In this document: piece by piece, positions 53,149 through 63,500 of the stretch
Position numbering within the stretch: the first letter of the stretch is position 1
Layout of the letters: the number at the start of each line of letters is the position of its first letter
Assembly: GCF_014698845.1 (NCBI RefSeq)
Contig: NZ_JACJTV010000029.1
Location: forward strand, 1 to 64,000
Direction of reading: 5' to 3'
Source: Coleofasciculus sp. FACHB-1120
Lineage (GTDB): Bacteria; Cyanobacteriota; Cyanobacteriia; Cyanobacteriales; FACHB-T130
DNA length: 64,000 nucleotides
Made by a program: the position numbers and the translations under genes
Notes under the pieces: model-generated
The model's database searches: none
What the model was told of the DNA's origin: nothing
What the model saw: the letters and a program-made list of their open reading frames with translations, nothing else

Positions 53149-55704
53149 CTATTGATTCAACTGACGACGGGCGGCTGCTAAGAGAAGGCGTTGTTCGGCA
53201 CGCGCGATCGCGTTATAGGTTCGCTCAACCGCATCTAATTCCACAGAAATTGAGGGAATACCCCACTGGACAAGCCGATCGATCAACTCTGGGTATTGAG
53301 CCGGTGCTTGACCGCAGATACAGCAGGGAATTCCTGCCTGTTTTGCCATTTGGATGAGTTGCGCGATCGCTTGCGTGACTGCTGGATGACGCTCATCAAA
53401 CGCCGCCGCCATCTGCGCTTGGTCTCGGTCAGCCCCTAACAGCAGCTGGGTGAGATCGTTAGTGCCGATCGAGATGCCTTGGACGCCTGCTTTCACGTAA
53501 TCTGGGAGCAAAAATAGCACCGACGGCACTTCAGCCACGATCCAGAGTTGGAATTGAGGCGATTGGCTGAGTCCGGCTTGCTCAACTCGGTGGCGACAGA
53601 AGGAAAACTCTTCCACTGTGCGGACAAAAGGCAACAGCAGGCGGACATTGGTATATCCGGATTGCTGCACCTGTACTAAAGCTGCCAGTTCTACATCAAA
53701 CAAGGCGGGATTGGAAACATAGCTAAATGTTCCCCTCATCCCAAGCATCGGATTGGCTTCGGGCTGCGCCAAAGAACCACCGACTAAGTATTGAAATTCA
53801 TGCGATCGCAAATCTAGAGAGCGATAAAATACGGGTCGCGGCGCAAATGCCTCAGCAAACTGACACAGTTGCTGGGCAAGAATTTCCCTCAACTCGTCTT
53901 CACGCTGCATCTGGAGCCATCGCTGAGGATGTTGTCCCTGCAAAACTTCCAGCAGCATCAGTTCAGAGCGCAATAATCCCACTCCATCCACCGGCATCTG
54001 AGCCGCTCGTTTGATACTGTTGGGTTGGCTAAGGTTGACCAACAGTTGAGTCGCTAGAGGAGGGAAGAGGACTGAGGGCTGAGGCGTGGGAAGTGAGGGG
54101 TGAGGACTGAGCGAAGAGGACTGAGGCGTGGGGAGTGCGGCGTGAGGAACAATTTTCTCGCGATCGCCTGCGTGAGCCTCAACGCGATAAACGGCTCCTT
54201 TGTCACCATCCACTAGTACGGCGTCGCCGGTTTTAATGAGCTGGGTGGCACCGACAGCACCAACAACCGCTGGAATGCCTAATTCTCTGGCAATAATCGC
54301 AGCGTGACAAGTCATCGCACCCTGTTCGGCAACCACAGCGACAGCCTGTTTTAGTAGTACCAGCCGATCGGGAGTAATGCTTTTGACGACTAAAATCTTC
54401 CCATTCACGGGCGAATATTCATCTCCAGGGGCATTCGGAAAGTGGAGATGATTGGAATCGGTTAATACATGAGCGATCGCAATCGTCCGTCCCACTGACG
54501 CTCCCAGCCCCTTGATCAACGGCTGTAAATCTGTTTCTGGCACTGTAGGCGATTTCTCTTCCTGTAGACGATGCTGATGGGGTGAAAAGAAGGATGACGG
54601 AGGGAGCATAAAGGAAGCATGACTGATTTCTACTGAATGCTGTAAAGATTCCTTAACCGCTGCTACTTTAATTTTGGACTCCTTCAAGCTCATGGCTGAG
54701 TGACCAACACTCGCTTGTGTGAGATACAACTGGTCGCCTTCATTTTCTTTTCCTGGAGAGAGCGTCCACTCCAAAGTAAAAGTTGGGCCGAGATCAGTCG
54801 TCAGTTGCTTCGCCAGTTGAATGAGAACATCTAGGTGATTTTCTTCCAGAGCGTAATATTTTTGTTGTTCTTCGCTGAGCAGATAAGCTTCTAGACAACT
54901 ATCGACACTCAACGGTGAGTGGTGGGTGTCCCCAAAGTTCTCCAGACGATAAGCACGGGTTTTACTGCCCAGATATCGAGTTTGCACTTCCCCCGTTTCG
55001 GGTTGCACCTGGTATAAATCTGGAATCACTTCTCCCAAGACCAGCGCCTTGCCCAGTCCCCAAGTTGACTGAATTTCCCAGCAATCTGGAGTCGCGTGAA
55101 GAGTCCCGGAAGCGATCGCATCTAAGACGGGTTGCACTAAAATTGCCAAGTTCAGCTGAGCCGTCTGGATACCCGAACAGTGCCAGTAAAACAGACTTCT
55201 GGCACGAAACAGCTCTGCCCAAGCCAGCTTCAAACCCATCGCCAAGCTCTCTGGCGTCGCCAGACAAACGTGGGATTCTAACAGTCCAGACTCTGGTAAA
55301 ACCACCCGGCTCGTCGTCTGGACTTTGGACGCCGGATCTAAAGCCAAAGAGGGGCGCAAAATCAGCACCTTCGTTTGCCAATGCGCTTGTGCCGATTCTA
55401 TTTCCGAGACCCAAGATGCTGGTAACGTAGCGGCTGTAATTTCCTGTCGAATCGTTTGAGCAACGCTCTGTAGCTGGCGAGGATTATCTACATCCAGATG
55501 TAGCGAAGAATAGGGTAGGTCTAAGCCAAGCGGTGCCGACCATTGAATACTTTCGAGAAATTGACGGGCTGCGGTTGCCGGAACGACAAAACCGGGCACG
55601 ACCGGATAGCCACGCTGCATGACTCGGCTTAAGTAAAAAGCTTTATCGCCTACCAGCGTGCGGTCGAAGGGTTTAATGTGGTCGAGCCAGTGGAGTTTGT
55701 CCAC
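53149..55704 (-). CDS. Divergent phosphoenolpyruvate-synthase-like protein
   Basis: An 851-residue protein with the three-part plan of PEP synthase. The N-terminal nucleotide-binding part (about 1-340) begins FDRTLVGDKAFYLSRVMQRG but is degenerate: the VRSSATAEDL motif is LILRPSLALDPASK. The swivelling phospho-His domain is intact, with His in GAMTCHAAIIARELGIPAVVGA near residue 467. The C-terminal PEP-binding barrel has GVGLLRSELMLLE, GTNDLTQLLLGADRDQ and CCICGQAPAQ with the catalytic Cys. ATP use is doubtful; another phosphoryl donor or a regulatory role is possible. A Ser/Pro-rich linker after the phospho-His domain is coded by eleven heptads (54069-54145). Confidence 0.8.
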   Translation of the reverse strand: MDKLHWLDHIKPFDRTLVGDKAFYLSRVMQRGYPVVPGFVVPATAARQFLESIQWSAPLGLDLPYSSLHLDVDNPRQLQSVAQTIRQEITAATLPASWVSEIESAQAHWQTKVLILRPSLALDPASKVQTTSRVVLPESGLLESHVCLATPESLAMGLKLAWAELFRARSLFYWHCSGIQTAQLNLAILVQPVLDAIASGTLHATPDCWEIQSTWGLGKALVLGEVIPDLYQVQPETGEVQTRYLGSKTRAYRLENFGDTHHSPLSVDSCLEAYLLSEEQQKYYALEENHLDVLIQLAKQLTTDLGPTFTLEWTLSPGKENEGDQLYLTQASVGHSAMSLKESKIKVAAVKESLQHSVEISHASFMLPPSSFFSPHQHRLQEEKSPTVPETDLQPLIKGLGASVGRTIAIAHVLTDSNHLHFPNAPGDEYSPVNGKILVVKSITPDRLVLLKQAVAVVAEQGAMTCHAAIIARELGIPAVVGAVGATQLIKTGDAVLVDGDKGAVYRVEAHAGDREKIVPHAALPTPQSSSLSPHPSLPTPQPSVLFPPLATQLLVNLSQPNSIKRAAQMPVDGVGLLRSELMLLEVLQGQHPQRWLQMQREDELREILAQQLCQFAEAFAPRPVFYRSLDLRSHEFQYLVGGSLAQPEANPMLGMRGTFSYVSNPALFDVELAALVQVQQSGYTNVRLLLPFVRTVEEFSFCRHRVEQAGLSQSPQFQLWIVAEVPSVLFLLPDYVKAGVQGISIGTNDLTQLLLGADRDQAQMAAAFDERHPAVTQAIAQLIQMAKQAGIPCCICGQAPAQYPELIDRLVQWGIPSISVELDAVERTYNAIARAEQRLLLAAARRQLNQ
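54069..54145. repeat. Eleven heptads inside a coding frame
   Basis: GGACTGA, GGGCTGA, GGCGTGG, GAAGTGA, GGGGTGA, GGACTGA, GCGAAGA, GGACTGA, GGCGTGG, GGAGTGC, GGCGTGA, end to end. Read on the minus strand in frame they code Pro/Ser/Thr/Gln-rich linker between the swivelling and PEP-binding domains of the PEP-synthase-like protein. Confidence 0.9.
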
Positions 55705-55778
55705 TCAGGTGAAAGGATAAAAGGGAACAATGAATCATAACTTATATTAATTATTCATCAGTTCTCAATCTTGGCTCT

Positions 55779-58700
55779 TCACTCCTCAGTCCTAACTCTT
55801 GACTCCTCCTGTCCTTTTAACAGAGGTAGCCGCACTGTAAAAGTGGCTCCGAGTCCTTCCCCAGGGCTTTCAGCCCTGACAGTGCCACCATGCAGTTCTA
55901 CAAGATAGCGGACAATCGCGAGTCCCAGTCCCAAACCTCCGTGCGATCGCGTGATTGTACTATCAGACTGACGGAACAAGTCAAAGACATGGGACAAAAA
56001 GTCAGGGCTAATTCCCGCTCCGGTGTCGCTGACTTGGATTTGAGCATAATCGGTGATAGGTAATGGGTTAAATTCTTCTCCATTCTTCATTGCCCATTCC
56101 CGATTCCCTATAACAATGGACAATCGCACCGTTACCTGTCCGCCGTTGGGTGTGAACTTGAAGGCATTTGAGAGCAGATTTGACATCACCTGCTGCAATC
56201 GGATGGGATCGCCTTGGACACGTCCGCAAGAAGGGTCTAGCACTGTCTCTAGTTGTATTTCCCGTGTCTGAGCGGTTTCCAGTACAGAATTAATGGAAGT
56301 TTGAATCACCGGAATCAGGTCAACTGCGAGGAGATGGAGGGGCAAGTTCCCCCGGATCATGCGCGAGACATCCAAAAGCGACTCAATCAGCTGCGTCTGC
56401 GCCTTGGCATTGCGCTCGATGGTTTCCAGGGCTTGCGCCGTCCGTTTTTCATCAAACTTGCGGCTGCGGAGCAGCTGTGCCCAACCCAGGACGGCGTTGA
56501 TGGGAGTTCGCAGTTCGTGGGAGACAATCGCTAGAAACTGATCTTTCATGCGATTGGCTTCTTGAGCTTCGTGGTAAAGTCGCGCATTGTCTATCGCCAG
56601 GGCAGCGCGGTGAGCCAGTTCAGACGCTAAGGAGAGATCCGCCTGATTGTAGTGGCGACCCGATTCGGCAGTAATAAAGGCGATCGCTCCCAAGATGCGT
56701 CCACGGGCAATTAACGGTAGGCACATATAAGATTTGAAATCTGCCTTACGGAGGATTTTCAAGTGTTCCGAATTGCGGGCGATCGCGACGAGCAATTCGT
56801 CGGGAATCTCCGGAGCGAGTATTGCCTCACCCGTATGCAATACTTTCGCCAAACCACGGGGAACCTTGGGATCGAAGGGATAGCGACGCTCTACCTCCCA
56901 TGCCAGATCAACCTTTGAGGAGTCTGAGTGGGCAACCGCCCGTTGGCGAATCGAGCCATCTGGCTCTACTGTATGGACGGCGCACCAGTCGGCAAGGTGC
57001 GGCACCGCCAGATTCACAAGGCGTTCTAGGGTGGCTTGATAATCCAGCGAGTCAGATAGCACGACGCCCGCTTCCGAGAGGAATTGCCGTGCCTCTTCCG
57101 CGCGTTTGAGATCGTCAATGTCGGTGCAAGTCCCGAACCACTTGACAACCCATCGATGGCGATCGCGTAGCGGCAACGCCCGAACCAGATGCCAGCGGTA
57201 AACTCCATCTGAGGCTCTCTTAAAGCGGCATTCGGCTTCGTAAGTCTCACCCGTATCAACAGCATTGTTCCAGCCGTCTATCGATGCCTGCAAATCGTCT
57301 GGATGGAGTATAGGCTGCCATCCCCAGCCTTGGGCTTGCTCCAGCGTCGTTCCCGTGTAGTCAAACCAGCGTTGGTTGTAGTAATCCACTGCCCCATCTG
57401 GCTGTGCCGTCCACACCATCTGCGGAATCGCTTCTGCGAGGGAGAGATAACGCTGCTGTGCCTCTTCTGCTTGGGCACGCGCTTCCTGTTCGCGGACGAG
57501 CCGAAGGCGTTCTTTCTCAGATTTCTTGCGGCTGGTGATGTCCTCAATCACATACGCAAATTTCGGATGCAAATTAGAAGATCCTTCAATGGAGCAGACG
57601 CTAGCAGATAGCCACTTCTTACCCAAATCAGTCTCGTGAGGATATTCAAAGCGGATGGTTGTCTGGGTGCGTTGAGCCAACCGATATTGATGAACCCATA
57701 ACCGCAGGTATTGCGGTGGGACTCCCAAATTGCTACTCAGTCGATTTTGCATCACTTCAGGAGTTAACCCAAAGAACTTTGCTGAGGTGGAATTATCAGA
57801 AATATGCAGGATGTCATCTTCCACCAGCTCGACAATTCCCATCATCAAGGATGCACTATCGAAGAAGCTGCGAAGGATGGATCTTTCCCATTTGAGTTCT
57901 TGAAGTGCTTGGTAGCGCTGGGTGATGTCCTGAACGAGAGCCACGAAGTAATCAATTGAGCCGTCAGTAAGGCGCACGCAGCGAGTCGAGATGCTGGCGT
58001 GGATCGTTTGACCATCTTTGCGGATAAACCGCTTGTCTATGGAGTAGGCTTCAATTTCCCCTGCTAAAACCCGCTGGAATTGCTCTACATCGGCTGGCAA
58101 ATCATCGGGATGAGTTAATTGATCCCAGGTCATTTGCCTGAGTTCTTGCCGGGAATAGCCAAAGATGTCGCATAATTTATCGTTGGCTTCTAGCCAACCT
58201 TTGTCCGGCGAACTGATGGCAATCCCGACTAAAGGAAGTTCAAAGTAGCTGCGGAAGCGTTGTTCGCTCTTCCGCAGTTCTTGTTCGGCTTGTTGGGCGA
58301 GGGCAATTTGTTCTTGAAGTAATTCATTCGCTGTTGCGAGTTCGGCAGTTCGTTCGCGAACCCGAATTTCTAAATTTTGATGGGAAGACTGCAATTCGCG
58401 CTGGCGGGAGGCGAGTTCTTTAGCTAAGGTGGCGAGGTCTATATCTAGGGTTTGTAATTCTTGCTGAAGTATCTCGCGGGTGCGTTTCATGGCGATCGCA
58501 TTCCCTACTCGTGCCCGAAGTTCCTCGATATGGAAGGGCTTCATCAGGTAATCCTGTACCCCATCTCGTAACATCTGCACCCGTAGCTCGTTGTCTGCTT
58601 TCGCCGTGAGCAGAATAATCGGAATCATATCGAGTTCTTTGATGGCTCTGACTTCCCGCACTAGCTGGTCGCCGTTCATTTGAGGCATCATCACATCGGT

Positions 58701-60521
58701 GAGGATTAAGTCAGGGCGCAGGGCGATCGCTTTGTCCAATCCTTCTTGCCCATTCCGGGCGGTCACAACCCGATTTTCTGGTGCTAAGCTCTCGGCGATG
58801 AACCGATTCATTTCCGGGTTGTCCTCAACTACCAGCACGAGTGGGGACTGAGGATTTTGACCGGGCTGGTTTGAGGGGAAAATGGCTGATGACAGGTAAT
58901 TAAATCCCGATTCCAAATCGTTGGGTTGATGCCGCAGTTCCGCCATTACAGAACGGGCAATTTCCTGGTAATTTGTGGATGTTTCCGCCTGAGGCGATGG
59001 CGTCGAATCGATTTGAAGATTTGTCGAAGTCAGCTTATCTGAGTCTGTAGCAGCTGGTTGCGCGATCGCCATCGTCTCCCCATCCCGACGAATAAGACCG
59101 CGATTCCCATCTGGTACTGGCAACCCTTGTGCATTGGTACTTAGAACGCCTGAGGGTGCTGCTTGCGGCATCCTGGTCGTGAAAACGGCCCCGCCTTGTG
59201 GAGCTTGGTTAACTTCTATGGAGCCGCCGTGCAATTCGACGAACTCCTTAACAATGGCTAGCCCCAGACCAGTACCGCCAAATCCTTGCTGAGTAACGAA
59301 TTCCTCTTGGCGATACGGCTCGAAAATGACTTCCCGGAGTTCCGGTGGCACGCCTGGGCCAGTGTCTTCAATGGTGAGGGTGAAGGATGAAGACGAGAGA
59401 GAATCAAAGGGGAAGATTTGCGCGTCTACGTCCCTGCACTCCTGAGGACTGACTTCCGCAAGGATGCAGCGGATACTACCCCCGATCGGAGTGAATTTGA
59501 AAGCGTTGGAAAGTAAGTTGAAGCAGATGCGCTGCCACTTATCCGGATCGACACTCGCCCTAAGAGATGGAGGAGCTTCGACCAGGAAGGATATCTGACG
59601 GTCTTCTGCAATGGTTTCAAAGTTAGCAGCAATCAGCCGCACCAGCTCAGCCACGTCACTGAGTGCGTAGTTCACTTCCATTTTGCCTGCCTCTAGCTTG
59701 GAGACATCCAGCAAATCGTTGACCCGTTTGAGCAAGATACGGGCGTTACGATCCACCAATTCTAGGTCGTGGCGTTGTTCTTGGTTGGTCAGATTCGGCT
59801 GGGAGAGCAGTTTCTCCGTTGGCCCTAAGATTAAAGCGAGTGGTGTCCGCAGGTCGTGGCTAACGTTGGCAAAAAATTGGGTTTTTAATTGGTCGAGTTC
59901 CTTGAGCTTTTGGTAAAGCGTCTCCAACTCAAGGTTTGCCGTTTCTAGTTGGAGTTTACGATCTTCAGCGATTTTTGCAGAGGCAATCAGCGTTAGGACT
60001 TGAGGAACTAATGGCGGCAGTACAAAGGCTGTCGTCACTGAAGCGATCGCTGTAATTAATTTAATCGTTCCCGATAGCCAATAAACGGGCATCCACAGTG
60101 TCCACACTTCTATAAAATGAGTGGCACCGCAGGCAATAATGAAGCATCCAAAGGCGATAAATACTGAATCAAAGGGAATATCTCGACGAGCTTTGTGAAC
60201 TAAATAAACTAGGGTGACTGAAATCGAAACATACGCCAGTCCGATTAACGTATCGGTGGCAACATGAAGTGACACCAGCCCTGGTTTCCACAAGTAGCAA
60301 TGACCATGCGGGATAAAACCATTCGCTGCAAAAAGATTGTTTAATAATTCCGGCCATAGCCACAGACCCAGCAAAGTACAAATAGATACTGCTAGCCCGT
60401 AGCCGAGACCGGCCCAAGGTATGATTTGCATAGATTGCTTTTCCCCTCCTGATACTATTTTGAGGGTTAAATCCCGACTTTGGGGATCGCTCCGCTCTGG
60501 TTCTTTCAGCCAATTGAGCAA
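55779..60521 (-). CDS. Hybrid histidine kinase with ethylene-receptor-type sensor domain
   Basis: A 1580-residue membrane sensor. The N-terminus carries the ETR1-like ethylene-binding domain: Asp90 and Tyr97 (TDTLIGLAYVSI), Cys131 and His135 (CGATHFIEVWT), matching ETR1 Asp25, Tyr32, Cys65 and His69 in spacing. Cys and His bind Cu(I) in plant receptors. Then HisKA (SHDLRTPLALIL), HATPase (NLLSNAFKFTP, GTGLGLAIV), a receiver (VVEDNPEMNRF, LTDVMMPQMNG), a coiled segment, three PAS domains, a GAF domain, a second HisKA (SHELRTPINAVLGW) and a second HATPase (GLGLGLAIV). Both kinase cores look intact. The second ATPase has a repeat-derived insert (GNREWAMKNGEEFNPLP). It follows a second hybrid kinase by nine bases, forming one operon. 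Confidence 0.92.
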   Translation of the reverse strand: MLNWLKEPERSDPQSRDLTLKIVSGGEKQSMQIIPWAGLGYGLAVSICTLLGLWLWPELLNNLFAANGFIPHGHCYLWKPGLVSLHVATDTLIGLAYVSISVTLVYLVHKARRDIPFDSVFIAFGCFIIACGATHFIEVWTLWMPVYWLSGTIKLITAIASVTTAFVLPPLVPQVLTLIASAKIAEDRKLQLETANLELETLYQKLKELDQLKTQFFANVSHDLRTPLALILGPTEKLLSQPNLTNQEQRHDLELVDRNARILLKRVNDLLDVSKLEAGKMEVNYALSDVAELVRLIAANFETIAEDRQISFLVEAPPSLRASVDPDKWQRICFNLLSNAFKFTPIGGSIRCILAEVSPQECRDVDAQIFPFDSLSSSSFTLTIEDTGPGVPPELREVIFEPYRQEEFVTQQGFGGTGLGLAIVKEFVELHGGSIEVNQAPQGGAVFTTRMPQAAPSGVLSTNAQGLPVPDGNRGLIRRDGETMAIAQPAATDSDKLTSTNLQIDSTPSPQAETSTNYQEIARSVMAELRHQPNDLESGFNYLSSAIFPSNQPGQNPQSPLVLVVEDNPEMNRFIAESLAPENRVVTARNGQEGLDKAIALRPDLILTDVMMPQMNGDQLVREVRAIKELDMIPIILLTAKADNELRVQMLRDGVQDYLMKPFHIEELRARVGNAIAMKRTREILQQELQTLDIDLATLAKELASRQRELQSSHQNLEIRVRERTAELATANELLQEQIALAQQAEQELRKSEQRFRSYFELPLVGIAISSPDKGWLEANDKLCDIFGYSRQELRQMTWDQLTHPDDLPADVEQFQRVLAGEIEAYSIDKRFIRKDGQTIHASISTRCVRLTDGSIDYFVALVQDITQRYQALQELKWERSILRSFFDSASLMMGIVELVEDDILHISDNSTSAKFFGLTPEVMQNRLSSNLGVPPQYLRLWVHQYRLAQRTQTTIRFEYPHETDLGKKWLSASVCSIEGSSNLHPKFAYVIEDITSRKKSEKERLRLVREQEARAQAEEAQQRYLSLAEAIPQMVWTAQPDGAVDYYNQRWFDYTGTTLEQAQGWGWQPILHPDDLQASIDGWNNAVDTGETYEAECRFKRASDGVYRWHLVRALPLRDRHRWVVKWFGTCTDIDDLKRAEEARQFLSEAGVVLSDSLDYQATLERLVNLAVPHLADWCAVHTVEPDGSIRQRAVAHSDSSKVDLAWEVERRYPFDPKVPRGLAKVLHTGEAILAPEIPDELLVAIARNSEHLKILRKADFKSYMCLPLIARGRILGAIAFITAESGRHYNQADLSLASELAHRAALAIDNARLYHEAQEANRMKDQFLAIVSHELRTPINAVLGWAQLLRSRKFDEKRTAQALETIERNAKAQTQLIESLLDVSRMIRGNLPLHLLAVDLIPVIQTSINSVLETAQTREIQLETVLDPSCGRVQGDPIRLQQVMSNLLSNAFKFTPNGGQVTVRLSIVIGNREWAMKNGEEFNPLPITDYAQIQVSDTGAGISPDFLSHVFDLFRQSDSTITRSHGGLGLGLAIVRYLVELHGGTVRAESPGEGLGATFTVRLPLLKGQEESRVRTEE
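56082..56109. repeat. Heptads in the ATPase domain of the ETR1-like kinase
   Basis: ATTCTTC, ATTGCCC, ATTCCCG, ATTCCCT in a row, coding part of the insert between the N and G1 boxes. Confidence 0.75.
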
Positions 60522-60530
60522 GCAGTGCGT

Positions 60531-63500
60531 CTAGCGGATAAGCTTAGCGATCGCTTCTGCTAACAGGGTGGGTTCAACTGGCTTAGCGATGTGTCCATTG
60601 AAACCCGCATCGATCGCCCTCTGGGTATCTGCCTGACTGGCATAGGCGGTGAGTGCGATCGCTGGCAGCCGTCTCACTCGTTCTACCGAATGGTTCCTGA
60701 CTTTGGCAATTAGCGAATAGCCATCCTCTAAAGGCATTCCGATGTCGCTGATCAGAACATCCGGATGAAATTGTTCGAGTGCTTCTATGGCATTCAGAAC
60801 GGATGCAACAGCGAGGATCTTTGCCTCATACTGTTCCAAGGCTGTGGAAAGAAATTCTCGCGCGTCTGCTTCATCGTCTACGACCAGTATCCGCAATCCA
60901 CTCAGAATGTTCAGGACAGGAGGAGTGAGAAGTGAGGAGTAAGGGCTGAGAGAAGAGGAAGATGGAAGAGGACTGAGAGAAGAGGAAGAGGGGTGAGGGA
61001 AGAAGGGTGAGGGAAGAGGGGTGAGGGAAGAGGAAGAGAAATTTTGGGATTTCTCATTTGCTTCTTCTGGCTCAATCTGCATTTCCTGCCGCTGCGCTAA
61101 CGTTCCTGAAGATTTTAGTCCCACTTGTGTCCTTTCTAAGAGTGGCAACCGCACGGTAAAGGTCGCTCCCAGTCCTTCCCCAGGACTCGTGACTTCAATC
61201 GTGCCGCCATGCAGTTCCACCAGTTGGCGGACGATGGCTAACCCTAGCCCCAAACCTGCTTGCGATCGCGTTGTTGTACTATCCGCTTGCCGAAAGCGCT
61301 CGAAGACGTAGGGCAAAAAGTCAGGACTAATGCCCAATCCGGTGTCGCTGATTTGGATTTGGGTGTGGTTGGGAATGGGGAATGGGTTCGATGGGTTGCC
61401 ATTCCCGATTCCCGATGACTCATTCCCCTTGACCGTTGACAACTTCACTGCCACTCGTCCGCCTTCCGGTGTGAACTTGATGGCATTGGAAAGCAGATTC
61501 CAGACGACTTGCTGCAAACGTTCGGCATCACCCATCACTACGCCAGTATCAGGCGCGAGTATTGACTCTAGAGCGATCGCTTTGGCTTCGCAGGAAGGTA
61601 AGACAGTATTGATGGATGACTCAATCACCGATATCAGGTCAACTGGGCGAATATTCAGGCGGATTTGCCCGCGAATTAGGCGCGAGACATCTAATAAATC
61701 CTCAATCAGTTTTACCTGTGACTTGGCGTTGCGCTCGATTGTCTCTAGCGCCCGCGCGGTGGTAGTTTCATTGAGTTTCCGCGTCCGGAGCATCGTCGCC
61801 CAACCCAGCATCGCGTTTAAGGGCGTCCGCAGCTCGTGGGAGACGACTGCCAGAAATTCGTCTTTGATCCGACTAGCTTTTTCTAATTCTTCTGCCTGTT
61901 GTCGCAGGGTTGCCTCTAACTGCTTGGCGCGAGTGATGTCCTCGGCAATACCAACAATGCGGTAAACTTCTCCCTGGTCGTTTTGGATCGGAAAAGCGCG
62001 ATCGCGTATCCAGCGCTCCTCGCCGTCGGGTCGGGCAATCCGATACTCTTGATCGTACTTTTCGTAGCTCTGCTTTTTCGCCGCAGCGATTACCCGCTCT
62101 CGATCCTCTGGATGGATGGAATTCACCCAGGATGAAGGGTCTTCGTAAAGGCTTACGGTCGTGCGACCCCAGATTTTTTCATAGGCGGGACTGACATAGA
62201 GTAACTGTTTCGCAGCGTCCGAACGAATCCAGAACACTTCATCGATGTTTTCTGCCAGCTGACGAAACCGCTTTTCACTTTCTTTGAGTGCTTCCTCTGC
62301 ACGCTTGCGTTGGGTGCGGTCAAGGACAAAAGCAACGCAACTATCGAGGGATTCTTCTAACCGAGCCAACCCGACGAGAACTGGAACGCGGCTGCCATCT
62401 TTACGAACGTATTCTTTTTCCCAAGGCGTACACGTCCCAGAGTTCAGCATTTCCTGGTTTTTGTGCCGATCCAAATCGTCGAATTCCTCCGGGGTCATGA
62501 TATCCCAACGCACTTTGCCCGCTTGCAGCTCTTGGCGGGTGTAGCCGAGCAGATTCAAAAAGGCGTCGTTAGTATCGGTGACATTCCCATTAAAGTCCGC
62601 AAACACGACGCCGATGATATTGGATTCCACCAGACGCCGAAATCGGGCTTCGCTTTGCCGCTTTGCCTCTTCGGTGCAGTGACGCTCAATGGCGATGCCT
62701 GCCAGATTGGTCGATATCCCAACCAGTTTCTGGTCGTGCAAACTAGGCTGTTGCGGCTTGCGGTAATACATCGCAAAAGTGCCTAAGATATCTCCATTCG
62801 TGGCAAAAATCGGGACTGACCAACACGCTTGGAATCCATGAGACAAGGGCAAATCTTTGTATTCTGCCCACAGGAAATCGTTGGCAATATCCGACACAAT
62901 TACTGGTTCGCGCCGATAAACCGCCGTACCGCAACTGCAAGCTACAGCACCGATAGGAATCCCATCAGGGACTGCTTGAAAGTAGCTGTCTGGAATGCTC
63001 GGTGCTGCACCGCGATAGAGTTTTTGCTTTTCTTTGTCCATCAGCAGAATGGAACACAGAGCGCCATCCGACTGTTGTTCGATCAACCGGGCGAGAACAT
63101 CCAGCACGGAGGGGAGGGCGGCACCTTTGGCAATCATTTCCAAGACCGTGTTTTGCGTCGCTAACAAAGCTTGGTTTGAAGAGCGCTGGGTGATGTCCAA
63201 AAAGGTGACAACAGCAGCGACGAGTTTGCCCGCGCGATCGCATACCGGAGAGGAGCTGACGTGCATCGTGCCCCGCGTATCATCCCCCCGCAAAAATTGA
63301 ATTTCTTCATCAATGACGACTTCGCCGGTGCTGATGGAACGTGCCAAAGGCCATTCCTGTGGCTGATAAGGTCGCCCGTCAGCGTGAAAGCCTTGGTACT
63401 CGCGGTACTCCTCAATATCCCTAGATTGCCGAAAAGGATGACGCCAAATTAGATCCACCTGCTCGTTGCCGAGGATCAGCTTCCCGGAGGGAGCTTCGGC

